From the NCBI GenBank assembly GCA_038373885.1, contig JAWZYV010016945.1, positions 434,001 to 498,000 on the forward strand: DNA of 64,000 nt. The letters are read 5' to 3'. The notes beneath the pieces were generated by a model. It ran no database searches. It was not told the origin of the DNA and saw only the letters and a list, made by a program, of their open reading frames with translations. Positions 32,985-44,832 of this stretch are shown here, piece by piece. This DNA comes from Cheiracanthium punctorium. Its lineage: Eukaryota > Arthropoda > Arachnida > Araneae > Cheiracanthiidae. The translations under genes were made by a program, and so were the position numbers. Within the stretch, counting starts at the first letter, position 1. Each line of letters opens with the position of its first letter.

Positions 32985-35900
32985 AGAGCAAGACCGCTTC
33001 AAAAGCGCATAAAATAAATAAGCACAGCTAACCAACAGCGTTCAGGTTACTCTGATTGCACGTCAGCGGACAAACTACACACTGACTCGACCGGCATTGC
33101 CCGCTCATATTTATAGGTGAAGCAGAAGCTATTAGAAATTTCTAGAGAAAGCCATCCGCGGAATGCTGTAGAACAAACTCGATTTTGATTCCATAATAGA
33201 ATAATATTAGGCTATTATGTGATTTTAATGAAAAAAAAAACGGTTTTACATGCCCCATTAGAAAAATTGCGCCAAATGTCCGAATGTTCTTCAAGCTTGG
33301 TGACTTTAAGTGAAATATCGCCAAATTTGGTGCCAAAAATAAGTCCTAAAAAGTGATGTTAGCTAAGGTCTACGAGCAATAGTTCTAGAAAACGCTATAT
33401 TAATCAATGAGGAAACACCAAAACTCCACATCTCCGGTTCTAATTAACCGATTTTGATGCAACAAAATGCATTATTTAACTATTTGAAGCATAGAACACG
33501 AATTTTAAACTATGTTTAACACCAGAACAGCGGGTTACCCCAAAAATGCGTAACAATAGGATTATGTAAAGCGACATACGAAAAACTATTGTAAGATCGA
33601 GAAGGCGTTGGAGTCTGTAATAATAAGTAAAAGGCTTGCGCGCGGGTGAAAAATGAATAAGAAATTTTGAAAGTCAAAGAAAGGAAAAATAAATTCAGAA
33701 ATAAAGGGTGATATGCTTGAATTTAAAGTGTGAGCCTTGCTTCGGGGCACTTTTATTGAATAAAGTAAAATTTTAATAGACAATTTAAGTTTTTAATTAA
33801 AATGAAAGCTAAAGATTTAAATGCAGTTTTTTTTATAAAATTCTTTATAAACTTACATATTTTTAAATAAAATATTTTCAAATTGGCATTTAATATTGGC
33901 AAAATTTAGGTGAAATTTTGATAAAAACTTGCATTTACGCCATACCTTCTACAAACAATTCTAATAATTATTTTTAATAATATTTATAAAGTTCATAAAT
34001 AACATATTTATCAGTGCCATGAACCTAAATATTTGCAAAAGTTCTAATAACTATGAAAATATTTTAACTTTTATATGAAAACACAGTATTTTATAGAAAA
34101 ACGCATTTTTTTTTTAAAAAAAAGGCCATAAAATCAATAAATAAGTACAGAAATATTATATTCTCCTTCATAACACAGCTAGTAATTATCAAAATACAAT
34201 GACAAAATTTCAAGCGAATATCTTAAATACGTTATGAGATATGACATTTATCTCAAAGAAAATTTACAGAAAGAACTTTACTTGAAAAAACGCGTTTAAA
34301 GATTTTATCACTGTGCTTAGTACAATTCTTCTGATTCATTATTTCTTGTATAACTGAGCTTCTGTTTATCACAGAAACAAAAGTAAAAAGGTTTTGGAGT
34401 TTAGTTAAGTTTGGTGTACTTTCATAACTTAAAGAGATTAAATTTAAGAGGCTAAGAAATGATAGTGAATAATAAATGTGATCTATTTATTATAATTGGA
34501 GTAATTTAATGTATTAACATTAAAAGATCTGTGTGTGGATTTAAAAAAAAAATGAATTTGAGGGGGGGTGGGGGTCGGCTTATTTAAAAAGAAAAAAAAC
34601 GTTAGGTTTCTCAAATTTGCTGTATTTTGGCCAGTAGCATAGCTAAAGATTCACTTTATATGAAAATAAATATACCTAAAACATACCGAAGGAACGTGTT
34701 TTAATTCCATATACTTTATGCACTTATTTGATTTGTTGTACGTGAGCATATTTAAACAACTATTGACAAGGCAAGTGATAAATTAGTTGTCATGTACTAT
34801 GACAATAAAACTGGTCTAAAACACTCAAGCGTACAAGAAGAACACTTCATCGTTGATTTATGACATTTGCAACAATGACTACACAACAATTTTATTTATC
34901 TTGAAAAATTTTCAGGCAGCCACTGCATCTCAAATCTGTCCCTAGAGTATTCAAAATTCATGTGTAAGTGCATAATGTCTCTAGTTTGTCGGAAAAAACA
35001 GCGTTAAAAGAATACAAATAAATTTTATATCATTTAGAAAATCGTCTCTTAAAAGCATTCGAATTTTCGAAATAATGTAGACATTGGAAAACACTGTTTC
35101 CCTCGTGTATTTTTAGATCACAATGACAGTGCATTGTTTGGATATGATGAAAAACTGAAATATGTTAGAGCACACCTTTCTGTAGCAGAAGTCCTTTGAG
35201 GAAGTGTTTGCTGACAGGTCATAAATTCATGATAGTTTAATATTTTTTAATGAAAAATCCTGTAGAAAAGAAAGATTTTTTAAAATAAAAATAGATTACT
35301 GAAATTTTAAAATGTTATACAACCAAAGTAAATATATTATATTACTAAAATAAATATTTATATTGTTTACAAAATTACTTTATCGGATTTTTTTTCTTGG
35401 TACATTTTGCTTTATTCTTATATTTCCCTTTTGTTGTACCTTTTTCACTTTGTAGAAATATATTTATTGATTCTAATATACTTTTGCGATTTGATTCTAT
35501 TCTTAAAAAGTTCTTTGTACCTCTCACATCTTTTTAATCTAACGAATCCCGTTGTTTTGAGTTGTACACGCTTTCAAAAAATTATTCTAGCGTAAGTCAA
35601 GTTTCCTATGTCAGTTTCACATTTCAATTATTGTTCTTAAAAAGTGAATCATGTAACATATAATAATAATTTTTTATTTCTTTGTATTTTCTCTTATTCA
35701 CAAGACTAAAACAAAATATTTGTCGAATATCTGAATGCATATTTGAGTAGGTGTAAGCGAAATAAAAATTTTACAAAGATAATACATGTCTATTTTTGAC
35801 CTGGACTTTTCTTTATAGTGATAAAAGGAATACGTGATCGGAGACAGATTTTTAATCATTCATTTTTATATTTAGAGAAAAAAGCTTTTGCTTAATTTTT

Positions 35901-37339
35901 TAGTATACATAAAAAATACTTTGATAGTACAATAAACTTTGATATTATTTCAAAAAGATTATTTAGATAATTTCATAATGAATTTTAAAATAAATTTCAA
36001 ATACAAGTATTTCTAGATTTTCCTTTCTCTGCAATCATAAACGTAAGTCTTTGTGTATTTTTTTAAGGAAACATTAAGACTAGAGAAAATGTTTATATTT
36101 AATCTATTCAGGACGTATTTTTTATATACCCTTTTCTTTCTTGATACTGCCAAATTCAGCTCTTGCTTTACCCCATTTTATTCTTCTCAACTAAAATTTT
36201 CCTTTATTAAACAGAAAGTATTGCATAACTCTTTTACAGAAACGAAAGTGTTTAACAATAGCAATGGGGTAAAGCATTTCTTGGTCGACATGTAAACCAA
36301 GCTTCATCTTTTAGAATATCTCTGATCTGGTATAGGAGTCGTCCAGTCGTTTTATTTGTACATTCTCAAAGATCATAATATAAAACGTGATCGTAATATA
36401 ACATCTTTAGAAAATCCTGAAATCCTATTACATTAGAATTCGGTTTTGTGAAATGACGGGTACGATTAAATTTGAATATCATAACTACTGACTTCATTTA
36501 TTGGCCGTAAAAAATGGAGAGGGGGCAGAAGGGGGATACACAGAACAGAAATTAAATTAATTAAAATTGTATTAAAAGTGCCATTTCTGTTTCAGAAAAT
36601 AACTCAGCACATCTTACTCCTTAGAAAACACACTATTTTTATTTTTTTCATTTAGAATGACATTTTTTTCAAGCGTTTTTTTGATTTTTAACTCTCAACC
36701 GCTTTTTTCCGGTTTTGAAAATTGAATCTTATTTATCAAGCATAGAATTGGATTCCTTTCCTCAAAATTACTTCCAAATCACTTAGTTTTATTGGACTTT
36801 CTCACGTTCCACCGGATAATTTATCCTTTTAAAAAGAAAATACTGACCAAGAGAGCAGTATGTTGAATCAATGTTTTTTTATTTGAGAAAGTTTTACTCG
36901 TGTACTAAACTCGGAAACAAAAGTAATTCTTAAAAGTTCTGTAAATAGAACTTTAGTGGCCACTAAGTAAAAAATTTTGAATTAGTTGTAAAGTTTGTAA
37001 ATCTTATTTCTGACATATGCATCATTTTAGTTGTTTGGTTCAAGTTAAACGCATTTTTAATTCCATTGATGAAGGATCTATGCATTTTTTATTTCTTAAC
37101 TTTTTATGAAACTTTCTCTTAACGTTAATTAAGACTTTTATTTTACATAATTTGGTTCTCAAGCTACTTTTATTTAAAATTGGGAACTCGAATCCCTGTT
37201 TGCTGACTGTTTGTAACATTAACTTTATGAAACTTTTAATTTTGCCCCAAAGCTTATTCTAACTTTAATGGACCAATGCCATTTTACATTATTAGGGTAA
37301 TTCCAGGAGATATGGATCAAGTTTTTTCTACAATCTTTA
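32985..37339. other. AT-rich intergenic DNA, no gene seen
   Basis: No gene found. A word, caagcttggtgacttt (33293-33308), also occurs at 13658-13673, hinting at a faint dispersed repeat. Plus-strand open frames at 35407-35595 and 36053-36295 are Phe/Leu-rich, as chance frames in AT-rich DNA are. Confidence 0.5.
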
Positions 37340-37340
37340 G

Positions 37341-37569
37341 GAATGTGAATTGATATTCAAGCTTTGCAACCTCAGAAAAGGAATTTTGGATTCGACCTTG
37401 ATATTCCCAACTGGAAACCTGAGCCATCTCTCCCGTCTAGACGTGGTCAATCTGTCCCGATTCATCCGAGTGCGAAAGAAGTTCAAGCCCTCTGCACTGT
37501 GGATTTCACGTTTTAGATTATTTGAAAGCCTCTACGCTCCCCGAGGTTACATCATCAAGACTAGCTAGA
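37341..37569 (+). other. GC-contrast block, possible exon of unknown gene
   Basis: The block follows a T-rich tract ending in ag (tttttctacaatctttag to 37340), which looks like a splice acceptor. After it, one frame is open to a stop at 37566-37568 (ending YAPRGYIIKTS). A second frame is open from 37349 to 37516 and has a more protein-like composition (FGFDLDIPNWKPEPSLPSRR). Composition is distinctly GC-richer than both flanks. I recognise no domain. It could be a terminal exon, a pseudogene fragment or a repeat piece. Confidence 0.25.
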
Positions 37570-37668
37570 TCATATACAAAACAAAATCTTTACTTGTATA
37601 ATTATAGCCATACAAAAAAATAATTTGACTCACTAAATGCTACATTGTGGGATCTCGAAGAAATATTG

Positions 37669-37690
37669 TTTTTTTTTTTTTTTTTTTTTT
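37669..37690. repeat. T homopolymer, about 22 bp
   Basis: An uninterrupted t run followed by ggagacgcaaatagtggcga. It could be the A-tail of a minus-strand retroposon, but no head was identified to its right. Confidence 0.8.
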
Positions 37691-38952
37691 GGAGACGCAA
37701 ATAGTGGCGACCCATGCAAAATGTCTTATAGTGTCTGACTGAAATAGTTGCGAAATACCTATAGAGAGAGACATTAACAAATATTTGACTGAATTACCCT
37801 ATACATTACACGAGAGATAGCTGATTAGAATATCACAACAGTTTTCATATAATAAATTTTTAGATTTACTGAAATCGGAAACTCGTTTATGATTTCAGTA
37901 AATCTGTTTGAGCCCGTTCATGAATTTCCTTTTTTTGGGTCACCGCATTTGTAACATACATTTTTTTAAGCATATCAACATAGATTATGCTATATTTGAT
38001 AGCGATATAAAATTCATTTCCTACAATTCAGAATTAGAAATATGATTTTTTTCCTAAAGGTGAAAGTCCCGTTTCAATTAAAAAAGTAAAATTTTTAAAG
38101 AAAAATTTGTTTTGTTATATTTAAGCTCATTCTTGAAACATTCTTCAAATAACTTTAACTGTCTACCGAACTACAAAGAACACTATTTATAATAATATTT
38201 GTAAAAATAACATTATTTTTAAAAATAAAATAATGAATATTGTTTCTTTTTTTCAAAAACATTGAATAGAATTATATTTAAAAGTAAAATGCATCTTACA
38301 GAGAGATCCAAAGAGTTCCTAACTTTCTGCCAGACTAGAAACGTATGTATTTAATATATGGAAACGAGAACCCTGAACAAGAATATGTGTCTGAAATTTT
38401 TGCACCGAGTAAGGCAACTCCCTTTTGTCAGCGGTACATGTTTTGTTCTACGTCAGGTTATTTACAGACCGCTGGATAAAGAAGACAAAGGAAGGAATTC
38501 TAACAATTTGCCTGTCATACGAGTGAAAAGTTTCTTCTGTTTATTTTTGTAGCATGAATGCAGGAATATTCGCAAAACTTTGCATGAAACTTTCTTTTGA
38601 ATTCGTAACCTTCATCGTTAGTTTTGCTAAGGTGATTTCTTTTTAGGAATTTTTTGTCTTTGTTCTGTATATATTATGCAGAATGTTTTGAAAATCAGAC
38701 TTACCAGTAGAATTCAAGTGACTCTTTGATATAAATGAATGAATTTATGTAAATAATTTTCAGTATTCTGTATTATTTAAGTCCACTGTCTTCATTATCA
38801 AAATCTGCTTTAGGTTTTTGTAAAGATAAAATGTAAAAAAATTTTATAAGAGTTTATATTTGTTTGAAAAAAGAAACAAACAAACAAACTTTTATAATTT
38901 TGTTTTCTTATTTACTTGACGGACGAAAAGAAAAACTTTAATGATGAAATAT
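37691..38952. other. AT-rich intergenic DNA, no gene seen
   Basis: Nothing recognised. The plus-strand open frame at 38358-38552 has no known motif. Confidence 0.5.
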
Positions 38953-39645
38953 CGGGTGCGCCAAAAGTTCGTTATAACCTTAAAAATTTATAAAAAAGGA
39001 AGAAATGAAGATAAAGACGTGCGGTTTGTACGTAAAGGCTTAACAGGAAGTCGGATTTCTTTTTAGAAATAACAAAATTTTTTCTTTTTAGAAATAACAA
39101 AAATTTTAGTTAAAATAGTCACCGGTAGAGGGTGCTTACGACCCGAAATACAATGTGTAGGACAACAGTACGCTTCATTCATTTATTTTGGCAATAACAA
39201 ATGTTCAAGATGACCCCCAGAGCATCCTACGACACAAGTAATGCGACTCACAACGCCCGTTTCTGCTGAATGCAACAGGTCGGAATGAATTGTAGAAACC
39301 TCTCGACAGATAGAATGTTTCATTTCTGCCATTGTTGAAGGGGGATGAAGGGTACACAAGTGACTTCAAGTAGCCCCACAACCAGAAGTCAACCGGGGAG
39401 AGGTCGGGTAATTGTGCAGGCCACCTGATCTTGCAACCTCGAGCAACCCCATACTGCTGAATCTGTCGCATGTCAGCGCCTTCTACCGGTGACTTTTTAA
39501 ACTAAAATTTTTGTTGTTTCTAAAAAAAAATCCGACTTCCTGTTAAGCCTTTACGTACAAACCGCACGTCTGAAGAATGGTACATGTGCATTTCTTCCTT
39601 TTTATGAATTTTTAAAGTCGTAACGAACTTTTGGCGCACCCGGCA
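38953..39645 (-). mobile_element. Mariner-type element with ~180-bp inverted repeats, internally deleted
   Basis: The outer ends are tcgggtgcgccaaaagttcg and cgaacttttggcgcaccc (plus ggca), flanked by ta. The arms run to about 39137 and back from about 39472 and include the exact pair acgtgcggtttgtacgtaaa / tttacgtacaaaccgcacgt and gtcaccggtag / ctaccggtgac. The left arm carries an extra local duplication of tttttagaaataacaaaa (39070-39105). About 330 bp remain between the arms, encoding on the minus strand a fragment of transposase (see next entry). The rest of the gene is deleted, making this a MITE precursor. Confidence 0.85.
39200..39471 (-). pseudogene. Mariner/IS630-type transposase C-terminal fragment
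   Basis: A minus-strand frame starting at about 39471 reads YGVARGCKIRWPAQLPDLSP then VDFWLWGYLKSLVYPSSP. This is the signature around the last catalytic Asp in a large animal mariner-type group (WPARSPDLxPxDFxLWGYLKxxVY). Downstream the match continues across frameshifts (N-terminal two thirds absent; STxAEMxxxI, then RCxxxxGGHxEHL-like ends spread over frames). Pro-Gln-Leu-Pro stands in place of Pro-Arg-Ser-Pro. It cannot be active: the first two catalytic acids are missing. Confidence 0.8.
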
Positions 39646-40986
39646 TAAACTACATTCATTTTCAAATAAATTGAATAGCCTAATCCAGTGAATATCAGTT
39701 AAAAATTTCATTTAGTACCATGAAATTTCACTTTCATGATCAAAGTGCATAGATGATTGTACTACACACTTTCTATTTTTTACCAACAAAATCTATTTTC
39801 AGGGTATGCTAAAAAGTTTCATGCAAAGATTGATTTTAATTACATGACGAAAAACAATTGGCACGTACCTAATTAGTCTCGAATGTGTAAACTTAGATCT
39901 AAAAAAATGATAAAATGGCAAATTATTCTGATTTTGGACTATGTAACTGCATTTGCTAATTTATAAATTAGACATTCTCAATGCAATATTCAAGCTTTGG
40001 TAGAGTATATTTAAGTTTTGTTTCAATACATTCTTAATTACTACTATCTCTTCTACTACCTTCTGTGTATTTCAAAAAGTGCGTATCTAGGTTGTCGAAA
40101 AGGTTGCATAATTGAAAGTGTGGGGGTACTCAGCATCAAAACCTAGTAGAAACCACGTTCAAATACAACTTCCCAAATATGTCTCTGCTCTTGAAAAAAC
40201 ACGCAATGAATGAATTCACAAAATTCTTTGAGAGAGATTAACTCAGGTGTCATCGATTAAAATTTAAGATTATGCATATGCATACTTTACGAATTCAAAC
40301 CAAATGGTCCTTGCGCCGCAGTGCTAACTTTTTACAGAGAAATGTATATTCGCTCGAATTCACAAATTTAGACCCCTTTTAAGGAATGGTAGCCTAGATT
40401 TATTTGCCAACGGTTCTTTTTAATTAGATCCAAACTATCCTTTTAAATTTCAAGAGTTAAAAAAAAAACTGTCTGTTTTTGCAGAGGTCATTCAAGCACA
40501 CGATTTTCCATGAAAAGAACTGTGTCATTAACCTTATTCGTATGTCACGTTTTATAAAGAATGTTTGGTACTTCAAGTCCAATAAGTGCATCCCGATTTA
40601 ATATTTTTTTACACGGGAAATGCAGCTAATTCCAACCAAAAGAAAACTGTTTTCTCTTTCTGACCGTGCAGTTTTTTATTATTATTATTATTTCTTTAGA
40701 ACGATCTGTTGCCCACTTTTTCGGAGTTCAAAGAGAAAAAAAAACGGTTAAAATGATATAAAATACAGAATAATCAGAAAACTAATTTAAAAATTAAAAA
40801 ACCCTCCCCCCGGCACACCCAGAATCCCCGCGCTAAACCTCATGCAATTCGGCCGGATAGTCAGCAACCCGAACGGCAAACACACAGACAGGCTCTTTTA
40901 TTATATTTATCGATAGATTGGTACATATATATTATAAATGATCAACATGATATGTATGTTAATTATAACATTATTAGTATATACTA
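39646..40986. other. AT-rich DNA with a GC-rich tail fragment
   Basis: No gene. At 40800-40915 a GC-rich patch (ccctccccccggcacacc, then ggcaaacacacagacaggct and a ttattatattta end) looks like the 3' tail of a dispersed element, but no head or flanking duplication is visible. Confidence 0.4.
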
Positions 40987-41840
40987 TACAGGGTCTCTCC
41001 AAAAAACTGACTCGGGATTTCATTCATTAAAAGTCAATTATGCTCATATATACAGTAAATTTCAAATTAAAAAAAAGTGCAGAATTTTATGGTATTGGAT
41101 AACATTTTCAGTACATTAAATTTAAATAAATGAAAAATTGCCGTTTGGTCCGAATATAACGTGTTATTTTTTGACTGATCATTTTATGTTAAGAACTTCA
41201 CGCCCTTTAAATTCGAGGCTTAAATATAGGAGTTTTCTAATAATTTTGATGAAAAATTACGGGATCACGTTATATTCGGACTAATACAGTAACATTTTAA
41301 TACAGCCCCAATTTCTAATAAGTAAAACTCATATACTAATGATGTTCAAAATATATACAAAATTTTGGAGATGTAAAAATTTTCATCCTTTCATCATAAA
41401 AAGGCTCAGAGATGTGTTTAAAGGAGCTAGTGAGGGTCTATACAATACCAATAATAGCAGAAATATCATGTATTTATGAAATCATTGTTCTACTCCCTAA
41501 TTTTCATATGATCCCTGAAACGCGATCGTCTGACTAGCTTTTCCACTTCGAGAGGAATTAAAAAGGGTTTAAGTCAGCGTATATTTATTTTCATACCTCC
41601 GACACTTTTTAGGATGAAATGCTGATTTTTCTTCCATTACCCCATTGATGCATGAGACACAATTTACTAGTTGGGAATATTTTTGTACGGATATCTTGTA
41701 AGAATAAAATGTTGTATTTATTTTGATTTAATCTCCGATAAATATTAACCGAAACCCTAAAATTCTTACCTTCTTTGAGGTAACTTTGGAGTATTTAAGA
41801 AATAAAAATCGAGGCTAGTGTTTTGGGGACACGCTGTGTA
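40987..41840. mobile_element. Mariner-type inverted-repeat element, non-autonomous
   Basis: The left end tacagggtctctccaaaaaa and right end ttttggggacacgctgtgta form inverted repeats of about 45 bp (ctcgggattt against aaatcgagg further in). Both borders lie in ta-rich sequence. The CAGxGTxTCCxxAAA terminus is of the type at 8594-9308, but the interiors differ. A separate 16-bp perfect inverted pair lies inside (41148-41163 / 41266-41281). No coding sequence. Confidence 0.65.
41140..41290. mobile_element. Nested small inverted-repeat element
   Basis: gtccgaatataacgtg (41148-41163) and cacgttatattcggac (41266-41281) are exact reverse complements. Weaker pairing extends outward (ttt-ggtccg / cggac-taa) and inward. 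It sits inside the larger 40987-41840 element and looks like an independent insertion, but target duplications are not clear. Confidence 0.5.
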
Positions 41841-44770
41841 TATCTTCCTATACATTGGTAAATATGATTTTCTATATTTATCAAATTATATTCTGTAATT
41901 ATTACTGTTTATATAATTTCATAGAAGAAGACTATAATTGCTGTTCTTATGAACAACTATTCGTTAGATACAAAGCAGTAGAACCCAGTTTTGTTTTATT
42001 CAGATAATGCTGGCTCTAATAATCATAATTCCTCTTTTTCTCATAACAAAATTAATGTCAAACTTCAGAACACGGCAGTATATTTATTTAAGTATCCGAC
42101 GGTAGCTTAGACCAGGTATCCCTAATTTGAAAATTTACTACATAGTACTAAAATGCAATTTCTTCAACTAAGCTTATGAATCTTAGTTAAGATACTGCCA
42201 CTAAGCTTGTGCATAAAAAAATAATTAAAAAGGAAGTCTTAGCATTAAAGACTATCTATTTTAGCATCGGCGCTTGTGGTATTAAAAAAATTCCTTTGGA
42301 ACATGAGAGAATGAATGTAACGTTTTTGTTGTTATTTCCACCATGTTACAGCTAACTAAATGGGGAAAAAAGTGACGGGACTTCGGATTAACTAAAGTTT
42401 ACAAAATTCGGAAGAATAAGGCCCTTAGTTTAAGTATCTATTGTTTCTTCTTCAATATTTTACAAAAACAGAAAAGGGAATGTTATCTAGAATGAAATTA
42501 AGTAATCTAAAACGATAAACCGATTTAAATTCCTTTAAATTTTGCGTCTGACTTCGGCAACATCATAAATCATACATAAACACCGATACTTTCGTTTCTC
42601 CTTTATAAAACAAAATTTTTAGAAAATCCAATGTTTAATGTAATTACAAATATTAACCAATATTTATTTTCCCTCAAAATGAAGAACTTGCATACAAAAT
42701 AACGTAATTGCCAGTTATTTACTAGAAGAAACAATATAATAACTGTATTTTAATAAAAAAAAGTTTACCTTAATTGTGATATAATTACATTAAAGTGCTC
42801 GATCGGCCAGCCGGTAATGATGATTGAGCAGATACTCAGGAAAACTGTTTAACTGCTAGACATACTTATATAATCTTCAATATATAATGATACCGCTCAA
42901 GTGAGTTATTTGGGTAATTTGCAGCAAAATTGAAGTATAGGATAATCATCTATTTGATTTCGCGGGTTAATTCTCAGCAATGATTTGAGTCATAAAATGG
43001 TACATACGTTGTTTAGTACTAATGCCTATTTTAAACATAAATAGAACATTGGAAGTTTAATAATATTTCTTTTATTGAGTCTCATTATTAACTGATCTTT
43101 CTTTCTTAGTGTGATAATTAGCACATAGTACACTCTTTCCCTTTTAGAAATAGTAATTCAGAATGAATAAAATCTCTCGTAGATTCTGTAGCAAAAGTTA
43201 AAATATACCTTTCCAGATCACCAAATATGTTTCTTTCTTAAAAACGCATATATTTTATAAAATGGTAAATGTACCATCACTACATACACTGTAAAAACTT
43301 GGTGCAAACCAATGTAATTCAAAAGAGTGGTAAATCTAATCATTAGCAATCACAAATTAAAGCACATATGCGTAATTCCAATTATACAGCTATTGATTTA
43401 GTTGAATTCTATTTTAAATCTGCTCACTGCACATTGTAATTGAAATTAAAATTTGGTGACTTTGAAGTTACTGCCAAAAACAGTGTATCCGGTAAGTTTT
43501 TTTTTTTGACTGAAGCATTTTCGTCAACGAATTGTGAAAGATAAGCACAGCGAAGAAAAATTAGAAAAAAAGGCATAATTATTTACGAAGCGCTTTGAGC
43601 AAATATCAGGGGCTAATAAAGGCTGAAACACTTCTTTTTGAAATGAAAATTTCGGTGTATGTATGGTAGTGGGTGTGCATTATTTTTTTATTTTCAAACG
43701 CCCATGAATGCATTAGGTATTGTAGTAGGCCTCAAACAGAAGTTATTGCAATAGTTTTTTTCTTCTGAAGAATGATTGTGTGCATTTAAAATACTCTTTT
43801 TGAAATTCAACTTTATCAAACTAATATTAATACTTCAATACTGACACAAGCACAGATAGTCTAACGCTGACCGACGCCGGAGGTCGTTTTCCAAATTTAG
43901 AGGCACTTTTTAGGATTGCATTTTTTAAATCAAAATTCGCTTTCGTAAGTGAATATTGTTGTATCTATTATATGTATTATAAAAACTTTATATAAATTAA
44001 CTATTTTAAAATTTGCATTGCTACACTGTACTTCCCCTTTAAAAAAAGTGTTCAAAATTTTAACAAATTTATAAAGAGTATGCTTTATTGTCTTGTAGTA
44101 AATTATAAAAGATTTACAGAGTAAACTTTCCAAAATTATTACTTTTGAAAAACTGACAATACAAGAAGTTTGCAATGCTTTACATTTAATCAAAAACAAA
44201 CGTATAATTTTTATTCGCTACGACATACGACGTGCATTAGGAGTTTCAGGTCAGTGATTGCATTCAATGCTGCGCCTAGAGTGTTTTCGGCTTACACACA
44301 TACATTGCGGCTTATACATATGAACATTATCGACAATATTTAGGCTGTATGTCCATCACGAAAATCTTAGTATTGTGTTAAACTGAAATTACTTCACTAT
44401 CAAATACAGTTTACAAGAAAGCCAATTAAAAAATCACGCTTTGTATTTGTGATTTTTTCCCTAGACTCTGTGGAGAGGGAAGGTGAAACATTGCTGACAA
44501 ATATTTTGAAAACGATATTTTGAAGTGTTCTTTAGCATCTGTAATCGATTTTCTTTCTCTCTCTTTTCTTTTTTTTTACAGGAAAGTAATAGGGATTAAA
44601 AAAAAGCGTGTTCCGCGTTGAAACTCCAAAAATACTTTCAAAATATGTATAAAAAACACATAATTCCAGTATTTTTAACTTGTGACATATTTAGAGTTTC
44701 TCTTTCGATATTTTTTTCACTGGGCCCATTTTTAAACATGTTTTCTGTCTGAGATTTTTTTCAACGTTCG
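41841..44770. other. AT-rich intergenic DNA, no gene seen
   Basis: Nothing recognised. The minus-strand open frame at 43930-44199 is AT-driven with no motif. Confidence 0.55.
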
Positions 44771-44779
44771 ATTTTTTAA

Positions 44780-44832
44780 TGTTTCGTGCGGTTGCAACTT
44801 TTGCGCCCCCCCTTCCTAGACACGGCGCTGAC
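44780..44832 (-). mobile_element. hAT-type terminus, single end
   Basis: On the minus strand the sequence begins cagcgccgtgtctaggaagg then a G run and gcgcaaaagttgcaaccg. A CAGxGxCG start followed by a G-rich tract is common in hAT mini-elements, and it resembles the two H1 copies in style but not in sequence. The opposite end was not found within several kilobases, so borders and direction are uncertain. Confidence 0.35.

Noticed and set aside
35407..36295. Phe/Leu-rich open frames resembling membrane proteins
   Set aside because: T-rich DNA yields Phe, Leu and Ile by chance. There is no start context, conserved residue or splice support.
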